Assembly (NCBI GenBank): GCA_049513815.1
Contig: JBEKVR010000003.1
Span: 23,575-87,574 of the forward strand
Reading direction: 5' to 3'
DNA length: 64,000 nucleotides
Source of the DNA: Roseiarcus sp049513815
GTDB taxonomy: Bacteria > Pseudomonadota > Alphaproteobacteria > Rhizobiales > Beijerinckiaceae
The position numbers were made by a program, and so were the translations under genes. The notes under the pieces are model-generated. The model did no database searches and had not been told where the DNA came from. It was given only the letters and a program-made list of their open reading frames with translations. Position 1 is the first letter of the stretch; each line of letters begins with the position of its first letter. This document shows, in pieces, positions 8,962 through 17,555 of the stretch.

Positions 8962-11592
8962 TTACTGCGCCGCCTTGACATGGGGGAATGCGACTTCGAC
9001 CAGCGTCCCCTGCTGCTTGCGGCTCTTGATCGAGAAGTCGGCGTGGTTGGCCTCGGCGAGCGCCTTGGTCAGCGGCAGACCGAGGCCGGCGCCGCCGGCG
9101 CGCTGGGCCGCGTCGCCGACTTGACGGAACGGCTCGAGCGCAGCGGCGATCTCACCCTCGTTCATGCCGACGCCGGTGTCGCGCACGCGGATGACGGCGG
9201 CGCCGGCCTCGTCGAGCGCAGTCGAAACGATCACCTGTCCGCCTGGTTCATTGAACTTCACCGCATTGGAAAGCAGGTTGAGCAGGATCTGGCGCAGCGC
9301 GCGTTCGTCGGCCATCACCGGCGGCAGGCGCTCCAACAGCGACAGGCGCATGATGATACGCTCCTGCGCCGCCTGCGGCTGCATCAACGACACGCATTCG
9401 CGCACGACGCGGTTGGCGTCGACCGGCGCGAACTCGAGCTCCAGCTTGCCCGCCTCGATCCTGGCGAGATCGAGCAGGTCGTTGGCGAGGCTCATGACGT
9501 GCCGCGCCGAAGCGTGAATGTCGCGGACGTAGTCCTTGTAGCGGTCGTTGCCGATCGGTCCGAACCGCTCCTCCATCATCACTTCAGCGAAGCCGAGAAT
9601 CGCATGCAGCGGGGTGCGCACCTCGTGACTGACGCGGGCGAGGAATTCGGTTTTGCGCGCGTCGGCCTGCAGGGCGGCGTCGCGCGCCGTCTCCAACGCG
9701 CGCTCGGTCGCCTTCGACGGTCCGAGATCGCGCAACGCTGCGCAATAGCGAGGCGGCGCGCCGGCGGAGACGAAACGCGCCAGGCTCAGCGCGAGCGCGA
9801 GCGTCTGTCCGCGCCGGTCACGGCCGGAGAGTTCCTCGCCGCCGCGCGGCGACGGCTCTTCGCGCCGCATGCGCTCGAAGCGCGCCGCCGCCTCGCTCTG
9901 GCTTTGTGGCGCGAACAGGGTGAGGAAGCTTTCGCCCGCCACTTCCTTGCCGTCGTAGCCGAACAAGGCCTCGGCGCCGCGGCTCATGGCGAGGACGCGC
10001 CCCGACTCGTCGAGCGTAATGACGCCGTCGGCGGCCGAATCGAGCAGCGCCCTGAGATCGCGCGCCTCGCGCTCGAGATTGCGCAGCCGCTCCTGATATT
10101 CGACCTCGCGCGAGCGGCGCAGCGACAGCAGCGTCGCCGGCGCGCCGTCCCATTCGATCGCTTCGGCCAGCGCATCGATGGCGATCAGTTCGCCGCCCGC
10201 CGCGACCAGAGGGATGGCGCCGCCTTCGACCGACTCGGCGAGGGTCTGCGCGTCGCGGCCGCGGAACATGCGCTTGAGGCCGTCGGCGGCGCGGAACTCG
10301 GCAAGGTCGCGGTAGCCAACGAGCTCGAGCAGCGTGTGGTTGAGGTAGAGCGGCTCGCCGCCGCGCAACACCATCGCGCCGATCGGCAGCAAGTCGAGCA
10401 GCGCTTCCGCATTGGCGCCGGCGACCCCCGAGGCGAGTGTCGGCGGCTCGACGGCGGGCGGCGGAGCAAGGTCGAGGAGGTCGCGCGGCGCCCCGTCGTC
10501 GCCGTGGCTCGGCAGGCGTGCGCCGAGCGCGCGGGCAATTTCGCGGAAGGCGTCGCGTTCGTGGCTGGAGAGTTCGACGTTGTCGTCGCCGCCGCGACGC
10601 GGTTCGTCGGCGGCGGGGAGCGGCGGCATCGCGCCGGGGCGGATCGGCACGACATTGGCCGCCGCAGGCGGCGCGGCCGGACGCAACAGAACGATTTCGG
10701 CGCTGCGCTCGGCCGACGGCGTCGGGCGGGCGGGCGGCGCGGGCGGGGGCGGCGCAACGTCCTGTGGGGCCTTAAGCGACGGTTCAGGCGCGGCTTCGGC
10801 TGGCGGCGACTGGGCCGGCGATTCGGCGGGCGGCGCGCTAGGCTCGCCCGGCGCGGCTTGATCGGCGAACAGCCCAAACCCGCGCCAGCCGGCGAAACGG
10901 CGGTCGCGATCGAATTCCGGCGCGCCCGACATCAACGCGACGCGCGCGCGGTCCCCTTCGCCCCAGCTCATCGGCAGCGCGGCGAAGGTGCGGCGCGCCG
11001 CCAGCGCTTCCGCAAGCTTGCCGTCGCGATCGAAACCGGCGCGGGCGCTGAATTTCGCCAGCGTTTCGCCGGCTAGCGGCGCATGGTCGCCGAAGGCGGC
11101 CGCCAACGCCGAGTCGACGGGACCGAAACGCTCTTCGCCGTCGAGACGCCAGAGGAAGCGCCGCGGCGGCGGCGCGCGAAGCGGCTCGGGCGGCGGCTCG
11201 GGCGCGGCGGCGCGGATTTCGTCGGGCCCCGGCGGCGTGGCGAGGACCAGCCGGTCGCCGATCCGTCCGCACAAGAGGGCGAGCGGCAGCGGCCGCCGGC
11301 CGAGCCAGAAGCGCAGCGACTCGACCCGCGGCGGACCGGCGGCCGCAGCCTCGACGAGGCCAGTCAATCGTCGCGCGCCCGGGCTCGAAGGCGAAAAGAG
11401 ATGCGCCCCCAGCGTGGCGAGGTCGGGAGCGGCGAAAAGGGTTAGCGCCGCCGGATTGGCGAACAGAACCCGCGGCGGCCGGCCGGCGGCGAGAATCGTC
11501 GCCGCTCCGCGGGCGAGCCGCTCGGCGAACGGCGACCCCGCCAGCAGGGCGGCGGTCTCCTCGGCGGTGGTCACGACTCTGTCGACGTCCAT
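8962..11592 (-). CDS. Large soluble PAS histidine kinase, PdhS/PleC/DivJ type
   Basis: An 876-residue cytoplasmic sensor kinase. The N-terminal half is low-complexity with degenerate PAS-like pieces and a Pro/Ala-rich stretch (about 235-330). A PAS segment follows (about 395-480), then a second one (about 515-600, DSAADGVITLDESGRVLAMS). The dimerisation domain carries FLARVSHEVRTPLHAILGF with His656, followed by ERFGPIGNDRYKDYVRDIHA, a signature I associate with PdhS-family kinases of the DivK/CtrA network. The ATPase domain shows NLLSNAVKFNEPGG, VRDTGVGMNE and GAGLGLPLTKAL. No membrane helix and no receiver domain. A CtrA-like box precedes it. The PdhS-group assignment is by recognition only. 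Confidence 0.82.
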   Translation of the reverse strand: MDVDRVVTTAEETAALLAGSPFAERLARGAATILAAGRPPRVLFANPAALTLFAAPDLATLGAHLFSPSSPGARRLTGLVEAAAAGPPRVESLRFWLGRRPLPLALLCGRIGDRLVLATPPGPDEIRAAAPEPPPEPLRAPPPRRFLWRLDGEERFGPVDSALAAAFGDHAPLAGETLAKFSARAGFDRDGKLAEALAARRTFAALPMSWGEGDRARVALMSGAPEFDRDRRFAGWRGFGLFADQAAPGEPSAPPAESPAQSPPAEAAPEPSLKAPQDVAPPPPAPPARPTPSAERSAEIVLLRPAAPPAAANVVPIRPGAMPPLPAADEPRRGGDDNVELSSHERDAFREIARALGARLPSHGDDGAPRDLLDLAPPPAVEPPTLASGVAGANAEALLDLLPIGAMVLRGGEPLYLNHTLLELVGYRDLAEFRAADGLKRMFRGRDAQTLAESVEGGAIPLVAAGGELIAIDALAEAIEWDGAPATLLSLRRSREVEYQERLRNLEREARDLRALLDSAADGVITLDESGRVLAMSRGAEALFGYDGKEVAGESFLTLFAPQSQSEAAARFERMRREEPSPRGGEELSGRDRRGQTLALALSLARFVSAGAPPRYCAALRDLGPSKATERALETARDAALQADARKTEFLARVSHEVRTPLHAILGFAEVMMEERFGPIGNDRYKDYVRDIHASARHVMSLANDLLDLARIEAGKLELEFAPVDANRVVRECVSLMQPQAAQERIIMRLSLLERLPPVMADERALRQILLNLLSNAVKFNEPGGQVIVSTALDEAGAAVIRVRDTGVGMNEGEIAAALEPFRQVGDAAQRAGGAGLGLPLTKALAEANHADFSIKSRKQQGTLVEVAFPHVKAAQ

Positions 11593-11649
11593 CAGCGATG
11601 AGGCGGTTGCGGGCGCTGGCGCGGCGAAAGGCGCGCGGCAAAGGCATGC

Positions 11650-11664
11650 TTACCAAAAACTTAA
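11650..11664 (-). promoter_or_regulatory. CtrA-like box before the PAS histidine kinase
   Basis: TTAC-CAAAAAC-TTAA matches TTAA-N7-TTAA at 7 of 8 positions. It lies 58 bases upstream of the kinase ATG, at about the usual distance for a CtrA-controlled promoter. Function inferred. Confidence 0.45.
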
Positions 11665-11725
11665 CGGCTTCGCTCATCTTTCGTGCGCGCCATCCCCCGC
11701 CGCCCCGCAAGACGGTTAACGGGTG

Positions 11726-11754
11726 CTGCGTCGCAAAACTATGTTGCAGTGCAG
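11726..11754 (+). promoter_or_regulatory. Two PhaR-like operators before the phasin genes
   Basis: CTGC-GTC-GCAA (11726-11736) and TTGC-AGT-GCAG (11744-11754) each match the CTGC-N3-GCAG sequence reported for PhaR, the PHA-responsive repressor of phasin genes in alphaproteobacteria, at 7 of 8 positions. Their starts are 18 bases apart and they lie about 70-95 bases before the first phasin ATG. Release of PhaR when PHA granules form would switch on phasin synthesis. Confidence 0.5.
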
Positions 11755-11821
11755 CAAAAATTGATCTATAAGCGCGCCAACGAAAACCGTCGACGAGAGG
11801 ACGCCGCAGGCGAGACCGGCC

Positions 11822-12187
11822 ATGACCAGCCCCCCGTTTGAGATTCCCAACGAACTTCGCGACTTCGCCGAACGCAGCGTCGACCAGGCGCGCAAGGCGT
11901 TCGAGGGTTTCGTTTCCGTCGCCCAGAAGACGATCGGCGCCGCCGACGACGCCGCCGAGACCGCACAGAAGAACGCCAAGTCGGTTGGCGCGCAGGCGCT
12001 GAGCTACACCGAGCAGAACATCAACGCCGCCCTCGATCTCGCCCACAAGCTGGTTCAGGCCAAAGACCCGCAGGAAGCCTTCGCGCTGCAGAGCGAGTTC
12101 CTCAAGACCCAGCTCGCCACCCTCCAGGCCCAGGCCAAGGAAATCGGCGTCCTGATCCAGAAGAGCGCGACGCCCGACGCCAAGTGA
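11822..12187 (+). CDS. Phasin (PHA granule-associated protein)
   Basis: A 121-residue amphipathic helical protein that coats polyhydroxyalkanoate granules. It begins FEIPNELRDFAERSVDQARKA, the typical Phasin_2 N-terminus. It continues as alanine-rich heptads with NAKSVGAQALSYTEQNINAA and KDPQEAFALQSEFLKTQL, the conserved phasin core. There is no signal peptide or membrane helix. Two PhaR-like sites lie upstream, and a second phasin gene follows 56 bases downstream, probably in the same transcript. Confidence 0.88.
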   Translation: MTSPPFEIPNELRDFAERSVDQARKAFEGFVSVAQKTIGAADDAAETAQKNAKSVGAQALSYTEQNINAALDLAHKLVQAKDPQEAFALQSEFLKTQLATLQAQAKEIGVLIQKSATPDAK

Positions 12188-12243
12188 TCGGCGACGCGCC
12201 GGCGAAAATTCATTCATCCGCCGCCAATAGGGGAAATCCGAAC

Positions 12244-12768
12244 ATGGCGACCGCTCCGAAGAAGACTGCCCTCTCCGCCGCGCCGGCCGAGCCCGCCGCT
12301 TCTCCTGCCGAGGTCGTCGCCGCGCCGGCGCCAAGCGCTTCCTCGCCAATGTTCGGCGCGCCCGCCGCGACCCTGACCGAGCTGCAAGATCGGCTGCGCG
12401 CCGCGGCTGAAAAAGGCTTGGCCGAGACTCGCTCCGCCTATGTCAAAGCCAAGGTCGCCGCCGGAGAGACCGCCGACGCGCTGGAAACGAGCTGTGCCGC
12501 CGCCCGCGCCGGGGTCGTCGCGATCAACGCCAAGGCGCTCGAATCGCTGACCGCCAACGTCGAAGCCAATTTCGACTTCATCAAATCGGCGTTTGGCGTT
12601 GCCGGCTTCGCCGACTATGTCGCGCTGCAAAGCGAATTTGCCCGCGCGCGTCTCGACGCCGTCGCCGGCCAAGCCAAGGCGATCGGCGAGCTGGCGCAGA
12701 AGACAGCCCTCGATTCGCTCGAGCCGATCAAGGCGCAGGTCGCCAAGAGCTTCAAACTCGCCCTCTGA
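12244..12768 (+). CDS. Second phasin
   Basis: A 174-residue phasin paralogue. An Ala/Pro-rich N-terminal extension (about 1-45) precedes the phasin core: LQDRLRAAAEKGLAETRSAY, AINAKALESLTANVEANFDF and ALQSEFARARLDAVAGQAKA. The start at 12244 is taken because GGGGAAA precedes it; an in-frame GTG at 12184 would add 20 unlikely residues. Together the two phasins imply PHA storage, although no PHA synthase is in the window. A GC-rich inverted repeat overlaps its stop. Confidence 0.85.
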   Translation: MATAPKKTALSAAPAEPAASPAEVVAAPAPSASSPMFGAPAATLTELQDRLRAAAEKGLAETRSAYVKAKVAAGETADALETSCAAARAGVVAINAKALESLTANVEANFDFIKSAFGVAGFADYVALQSEFARARLDAVAGQAKAIGELAQKTALDSLEPIKAQVAKSFKLAL

Positions 12769-12798
12769 CGCGCCCTCTCGGCGCCGGCCGGGCGCGTC
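12767..12798 (+). terminator. GC-rich hairpin after the phasin genes
   Basis: GACGCGCCC and GGGCGCGTC form 9-bp arms around a 14-base loop, beginning at the phasin stop codon. No T-run follows, so it may terminate poorly or act mainly as an mRNA 3' stabiliser. Confidence 0.35.
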
Positions 12799-12870
12799 GC
12801 GAGCGCCGCCGGCGGGCCGCTATTTGTCGGCTTGCAAGCGCGGGGCTTTGACACTAGTTTCCCGGCCGTC

Positions 12871-12947
12871 GCCGCCATAGCTCAGTTGGTTAGAGCGCTA
12901 GATTGTGGATCTAGAGGTCCCCCGTTCGAGCCGGGGTGGCGGTACCA
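12871..12947 (+). tRNA. tRNA-His (anticodon GTG)
   Basis: A full cloverleaf with encoded CCA. The acceptor arm is GCCGCCA with TGGCGGT, the D arm GCTC and GAGC, the anticodon arm CTAGA-TTGTGGA-TCTAG, and the T arm CCCCG-TTCGAGC-CGGGG. The anticodon is GTG. The base before position 1 is C, not the usual encoded G-1, and the discriminator is A73, not C73. This is the known alphaproteobacterial departure from the universal histidine identity rule. The gene is the integration site of the following island; its 3' part is repeated at 25104. Confidence 0.95.
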
Positions 12948-12948
12948 T
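12901..12948 (+). repeat. attL: 3' part of tRNA-His
   Basis: This 48-base stretch, from the anticodon arm to one base past CCA, is repeated without mismatch at 25104-25151. Integration at this copy leaves the tRNA gene intact. Confidence 0.9.
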
Positions 12949-13002
12949 CCACATCAATGGGATGAGGCCTCCAAAACCCCGCTAGATTACGTGAAACAAT
13001 CG

Positions 13003-13020
13003 TGGGGCGCTCCCGGGGCG
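13003..13020. repeat. Island-end 18-base repeat, left copy
   Basis: TGGGGCGCTCCCGGGGCG, 54 bases inside attL. The identical sequence occurs in the same orientation at 24966-24983, inside attR and just before the integrase start. It is a candidate arm-type binding site for integrase. Confidence 0.55.
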
Positions 13021-13335
13021 CTCCGCGAACGAAAGCCATGCCTGGCGGATGACGAATGCGAAGCGCGGCGGCGATCAGCGACAGTCGACGAATCGCTGTG
13101 CATGCGATGAGCGCGATCCGCGAAGACGGCGCCAATCCTTCGCTTCTGGGCTGGGGGCCACTAGGTCCGCTCAAAGCGGCGCGTAGCGCGACAATCGGAC
13201 GCGATTAGTCCCGCATGGCCTTTGAAGTCATTAGATTGTTTCAGCCTCAGTAGGGCGACTACCGGCGGGCAAAGCATCACATAAGGATATGTGCATATGT
13301 GATGGGGCGGCGTGGACGGCCCGTGACGCGGCGCG

Positions 13336-13418
13336 CGGCCGGGCGGGCGAAGGCCCCTCCGGGGGCATCCCGACCACCTGGCCCAAACCGTCGCGACGCC
13401 GCAGCACTAAAATTCCGC
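13336..13418. repeat. Imperfect direct repeat, copy 1
   Basis: Shares GCGAAGGCCCCTCC and, further on, CGACCAC-TGGCC and CCGTCGCGAC with 13618-13700 at matching spacing. Read on the minus strand both give RDG(F/L)G(H/Q)VVG and EGPS with conservative changes, so the repeat may once have been coding. Confidence 0.6.
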
Positions 13419-13449
13419 TTCCCAAATCCCACGGGGATCACTTCAAACC

Positions 13450-13554
13450 TCAGGGCCCCCGCGCCTGAGCGAGTCGCTTCTCGTAACTCGCGCTCGGGCT
13501 TATGATTTTGGCGCGCTTGCTTCGGAGCGTGGTGACGGTGCGTATCTCGGCCAT
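13450..13554 (-). pseudogene. Remnant of a coiled-coil protein (MAEIRTVTTLR family)
   Basis: From an ATG at 13554 the frame reads MAEIRTVTTLRSKR and ends YEKRLAQARGP. I recognise the start and the YEKRLAQAR block as the N-terminus of a small coiled-coil family that often follows recombinase genes in rhizobial mobile DNA. Here it stops after about 34 residues, where the family normally goes on. An open frame continues upstream to 13752 but runs through the direct repeat and is probably not coding. The identification is from memory and uncertain. Confidence 0.35.
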
Positions 13555-13617
13555 CCTGTCCGACTTAGGTACGCACCGCCTGCCTTTCTTGTGGCGCTTG
13601 CGCCGGCGCTCCATCGC

Positions 13618-13700
13618 CGGCCGACCGCGCGAAGGCCCCTCCCGGCGCCCCCCGACCACGTGGCCGAAGCCGTCGCGACCCGGCGCGACTAATTTTTGCA
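13618..13700. repeat. Imperfect direct repeat, copy 2
   Basis: Second copy of the repeat at 13336-13418; differences are scattered single bases. See that entry. Confidence 0.6.
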
Positions 13701-13840
13701 AAACGAGAAACTTGACGGTTATTAGAGCCGCATCGATTTGCGTTTTTGGCAAAGTCTGATAGACTCACGCCTACGGCGTGCGGCCCTAGAAATGGCCCGA
13801 TTTCCCGGCGTCGGTCTTACCTCGAGACGAGAGTCGCGCC

Positions 13841-15553
13841 GTGCAAATGGTCTCAAACGCCTTCGTCGGCAAAGCCAATCCGAGCGACGCGCAGCTTGGC
13901 AGCGCCTTCAACGGCATTGCCTCGTCGTTCATGGACGGCGGCCAGCAGCAAATGCGGGCCGCCGCGCTGGCGCAGGCGCAGCGCGAGGCCGTCGGTCGTC
14001 AGCAAATGGGCGCCCTTGTTTCCAGTGCGTTCGATCCGCGCGTCATGGCCGCTGCGGCGGCCAACGGCGTCCCGCTCGACCAACTCGCCACGGCGGCGCG
14101 CATTCGCGCGGCGACTACCGCGGGCGTCGACTCGCCGCTCAACGCGCAGCTTGCGACGGCGACGAACAACTACGGCTCGACCCCGCTTTCGCAGCAGCGC
14201 GCCGAGGCCGCGACCGCCGCGGCCGCAGCCGCCGCGCGCGCCGGCGCGCCGGTCAACTATGTGGGCGCAGACGGAACGCTTATTCACGGGACCGCCGGTG
14301 CCGCGCCGGCCGGGGCTCAGCCGCTTGTCGGAACGGACGATCTGAAATCCGCGCTCTTGTCGCATGTCTTCCTGCCGACGCCTGGCGCTCCCGGCGCCCC
14401 GTCTACCCCCGCCGCGACAACGACCGAAGACAACTCCCCCGACGATACGCCGGACACGCCTACGCCGGTCAGTAGCGCCTTCAGCGCGCCGCCCGCGGCG
14501 ATCCCCGCTTCGGCGCCCGCAGCCGCGCCGGCGGCGGACGCCGGCTCATGGTCGCCCCTGCCGACGCTCGGAAGCCTCTTCGGCTCGCCCGCCGCAGCCG
14601 CGCCCGCGCTCTCAGCCCCCGCCGCTCCTACGCCGGCCCCGCTCGCCAAGGTCGCGGCGCCGAACGTTCCGGCGCTGTCCGACGATCAGCGGACCTTCGT
14701 CGGGCTCGACAAGGGCGACAAGGCGCTGAACTACCAAGTGCTCGGGCCGAACGGCCGCCCGTCTCAGGTCGGGCGCACGACCGATGGCAAAACCGACATG
14801 ACGACGGGGCAGGCCCTTCCGGCGAACGCGACAATGACGGGCGTCGGCACGAGCGGCGTTACGATCAACACCGGCGACGCGAACACGAACACCTATGGCA
14901 AAGACCTCGTCGGGGGCCTGGCGACCGAACACAAGACGATGATGGATGGGACCGAAGCGGCGCAGACGCAGCTTCAGGGTATCCACGCCATGCAAGGCGC
15001 GCTCGCCGCGATCCAAGCGCACGGGGGCACGACTGGCTTCGGCGCGCAGCAGTTGACCGACCTGAAGAGCGCGATCAACACCGGCGCGAACATTCTCGGC
15101 CTCGATACGCAGTTCAACATCTCGGACCCGGAGTTCCTGACCAAATTCAATCGGCAGATCGCCGGCGCGCAAGCGAAGGCCGTCGGCGGCGCGCGCGTGA
15201 CGAATTTCGAGCTTCAAAACTACCTCGCCGCAAACCCCGGCCTCGCCATGAGCCCGACAGGCAACCAGCGCTTGCTCGGCATTCAAGCGCAGATCGCGCA
15301 GCGCAGCGTCGCGCTCGGGCAAGCCCTACGCGGTTCGGTCGCGAACGCCATATCGCAGGGCGGCCAGCCCGACGCGGGCGCGAATGAGCAGCTTATCCGC
15401 GCCTATGACGCCGCGCATCCGATTACCGACCCGATCACGGGCCAGGACTTGACGAAGAACCTCGTCATTCCGGGGATGCAGGACGTTCCGGCCGCGGCGG
15501 GCGGCGCGCCCGGTAGCGTTCGCGCCTACACGCCCGGCGTAGGATTCCATTGA
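13841..15553 (+). CDS. Phage virion-type protein (internal/ejection protein-like), 570 residues
   Basis: Function not certain. Residues 1-150 are Gln/Ala-rich helix (QQMRAAALAQAQREAVGRQQ). A Pro/Ala linker (about 175-275) follows. The C-terminal domain (about 285-560) has DLKSAINTGANILGL, NRQIAGAQAKAVGGARVTNF, LQNYLAANPGLAMSPTGNQR and LLGIQAQIAQRS. This layout resembles podovirus internal virion or DNA-ejection proteins. The start GTG at 13841 or ATG at 13847 is equally possible. Only one base separates its stop from the next gene, so the two form a unit. Codon use fits the host, so the pair is probably long resident or from a host-adapted phage. Confidence 0.6.
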   Translation: MQMVSNAFVGKANPSDAQLGSAFNGIASSFMDGGQQQMRAAALAQAQREAVGRQQMGALVSSAFDPRVMAAAAANGVPLDQLATAARIRAATTAGVDSPLNAQLATATNNYGSTPLSQQRAEAATAAAAAAARAGAPVNYVGADGTLIHGTAGAAPAGAQPLVGTDDLKSALLSHVFLPTPGAPGAPSTPAATTTEDNSPDDTPDTPTPVSSAFSAPPAAIPASAPAAAPAADAGSWSPLPTLGSLFGSPAAAAPALSAPAAPTPAPLAKVAAPNVPALSDDQRTFVGLDKGDKALNYQVLGPNGRPSQVGRTTDGKTDMTTGQALPANATMTGVGTSGVTINTGDANTNTYGKDLVGGLATEHKTMMDGTEAAQTQLQGIHAMQGALAAIQAHGGTTGFGAQQLTDLKSAINTGANILGLDTQFNISDPEFLTKFNRQIAGAQAKAVGGARVTNFELQNYLAANPGLAMSPTGNQRLLGIQAQIAQRSVALGQALRGSVANAISQGGQPDAGANEQLIRAYDAAHPITDPITGQDLTKNLVIPGMQDVPAAAGGAPGSVRAYTPGVGFH

Positions 15554-15554
15554 A

Positions 15555-17555
15555 ATGGCGCAGACCGTCAACGTCACGGGCTATGGCCCTATCGATTTTC
15601 CCGACGAAATGTCGGACGCCGATATCTCACGCGCGATCGAGACGGAACTCCCCAAGAGCGCGCCCCCGCAGGGCTTCCTCGGCAAGGCCGCGGACGTTGC
15701 GCAATCGTTCGCCCAGGGCGCCGGCGCCGATGCGGTCTTCGGCGTGCTTGGCGCGCCCGGTGACTTGGCGAGCCTCGCGGATCGCGCGGTTAATGCCGGC
15801 GTGCAGAAGGTCGCGGGCCTATTCGGCGCGACGCCGCAGCCATACACGCCGACGGGCAATTACTGGCCCACGTCGGCCGCCCTTCACAGCGCCTTCAACG
15901 CCGCAACCGGCGAGCCCGATTACGTTCCGCAGACGACGGCGGGGCGCTATGCCGAGAACGTCGGCGCATTCGTGCCGCAAGCCGTCGCCACCGGCGGGGC
16001 CGGCGTCGGGAACATCCTTCGCCAGGCCGTCGCGCCTGCAATCGCCTCGCAAGCGGCCGGCGACGCCACCAAGGGAACGGCGCTCGAGGGACCGGCGCGA
16101 ATGGGCGCGGCGCTCTTGACCGGCGGCGTCGGGGGCCTGACCACCCTTCCGAACCAAGCCGACTACGCGCTTGCGCGCGTCGCGGGCAACCTCTCTCCCG
16201 CCGATCTTCAGGCCGCGCAGGCTTTCATTGCGAACGCCGCGAAGAGCGGAATCGCCGTCACGATCCCGGAGGCGATCGACCACTTGAACAATGGCGCTTC
16301 GAACGCCGGCGCAGCGATGCGCCTGTCCGAAATGGTTCCCGAGGGGCAGGCCGTTACGGCGCCCTTCTTCGCGCAGCGAGCCGGCCAGGTGCAGGGCGCG
16401 ACCGCGAAGGTGCTTGACCAGATCGCGCCGGCCACGACTTCGCCGGCGGCCGTCGGACTCAACGCGCAGACCGCCGCGGCGGGGGGGATCAAAGCCATGG
16501 GCGACGCACTCAACGCCGACACGAAGCCCCTCTATGACGCCGCGGCCACGACGCTGCTTCCGACCAACAATTACCTCGCCATCGCGTCGCCGGCTTTTCA
16601 GGCGTCGCTCGAGCGGCTTCGCAACGATCCGGTCTTGGGGCCGCAGTACGCGCACCTGCCGAACAACTCGATTGGCGTTATCGACGCGGTCACGAAGGAC
16701 ATGATGGCGCAAGGGCAGGTCGCGACGAACTCGGCCGCTGCGGGCTTCAACCCGGAGAAGGGCAAGATCCTGACGCAGGACGCCGCCACCGCGCGCCTTG
16801 TCGCGGCGCGCACCGACCCGGCCTACGCGCAAGCGCTGGCGACGCAGCAGGACGTGCGTGGGAACGTGATTGACCCGCTGAAGAATACGAGCGCAGGCGC
16901 TATCGCCAACTCGCCGAGCATTCCGGCGCAGACGGCCGCGCTCTTCCCGTCGAATCCGGTCGAAGGCTTGCCTGCCGAGACGGTCGCGACGCTGAAGTTG
17001 CTCGAGAGCCAAATCCCCGGCTCGGCCGCCGCGCTCGTGCGCCAGCATCTTGCGAATCAGGCCGGCGAGAGTTTGCAGGCCAACGCGACCGGGCCGAACG
17101 CGAACGGCGGCGCGAAGTTCGCGGCGGCCGTCGCCGGCAATCCGCTTCAGGACGCGAACTTGACCGCGGGATTGAACGCATTGCCGAACGGCGCGACCGC
17201 CGCGCCCGCCGTGTCGAACTTGCTCGACATTCTGCGCGCCACGGGGCGCCGCCAGGGGCTCGGTTCGCTCACGGCGCCGAACGCGATGGCGCTCACGGAC
17301 CTCGGCAAGACGGGCGTGGCCGGCAACATCGGCCAGTCGATCCTCGACGCGAGCCCGACGAAATTCTCGACTGGCGTAGCGGACGCGATCGCTCGCGCTC
17401 GAATCGGCTCTCGCGCGGGCGACCTTGCGCAAGTGCTTCTAGGAACAGACCCGGCCTCGAGCTTCGCGAGAATCCAAGCGGCGAAAGACTCTATCCCGAC
17501 CATCGGGAGCGTTTTCGCTAAGGGCGCAGGCCTAGCCGATGCGTCGCAGAATTAG
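15555..17555 (+). CDS. Phage virion-type protein, 666 residues
   Basis: Begins MAQTVNVTGYGPIDFPDEMS, then DADISRAIE, a short N-terminal motif common in large structural proteins of podovirus-like prophages. The rest is Ala/Gly-rich, with hydrophobic glycine-rich stretches (about 125-200, ATGGAGVGNILRQAV and GAALLTGGVGGLT) that could insert in a membrane during ejection. The C-terminal half is helical. No enzymatic motif is seen. With the 570-residue neighbour it probably forms an ejection or internal core complex; this is inference from layout. No other head or tail gene is near. Confidence 0.6.
   Translation: MAQTVNVTGYGPIDFPDEMSDADISRAIETELPKSAPPQGFLGKAADVAQSFAQGAGADAVFGVLGAPGDLASLADRAVNAGVQKVAGLFGATPQPYTPTGNYWPTSAALHSAFNAATGEPDYVPQTTAGRYAENVGAFVPQAVATGGAGVGNILRQAVAPAIASQAAGDATKGTALEGPARMGAALLTGGVGGLTTLPNQADYALARVAGNLSPADLQAAQAFIANAAKSGIAVTIPEAIDHLNNGASNAGAAMRLSEMVPEGQAVTAPFFAQRAGQVQGATAKVLDQIAPATTSPAAVGLNAQTAAAGGIKAMGDALNADTKPLYDAAATTLLPTNNYLAIASPAFQASLERLRNDPVLGPQYAHLPNNSIGVIDAVTKDMMAQGQVATNSAAAGFNPEKGKILTQDAATARLVAARTDPAYAQALATQQDVRGNVIDPLKNTSAGAIANSPSIPAQTAALFPSNPVEGLPAETVATLKLLESQIPGSAAALVRQHLANQAGESLQANATGPNANGGAKFAAAVAGNPLQDANLTAGLNALPNGATAAPAVSNLLDILRATGRRQGLGSLTAPNAMALTDLGKTGVAGNIGQSILDASPTKFSTGVADAIARARIGSRAGDLAQVLLGTDPASSFARIQAAKDSIPTIGSVFAKGAGLADASQN

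Larger units (their letters stand above)
12949..13840. other. Island left end, no intact gene
   Basis: About 890 bases without a convincing intact gene. It holds one copy of an 18-base repeat also found at the integrase end (13003), two copies of a roughly 80-base imperfect direct repeat (about 13336 and 13618) and a gene remnant (13450-13554). The reading frames that can be drawn here are arginine- and proline-rich and look non-coding. Confidence 0.5.

Noticed and set aside
8980..11076. A 698-residue frame opposite the histidine kinase
   Set aside because: Shadow frame; the kinase has all H, N and G boxes in order.
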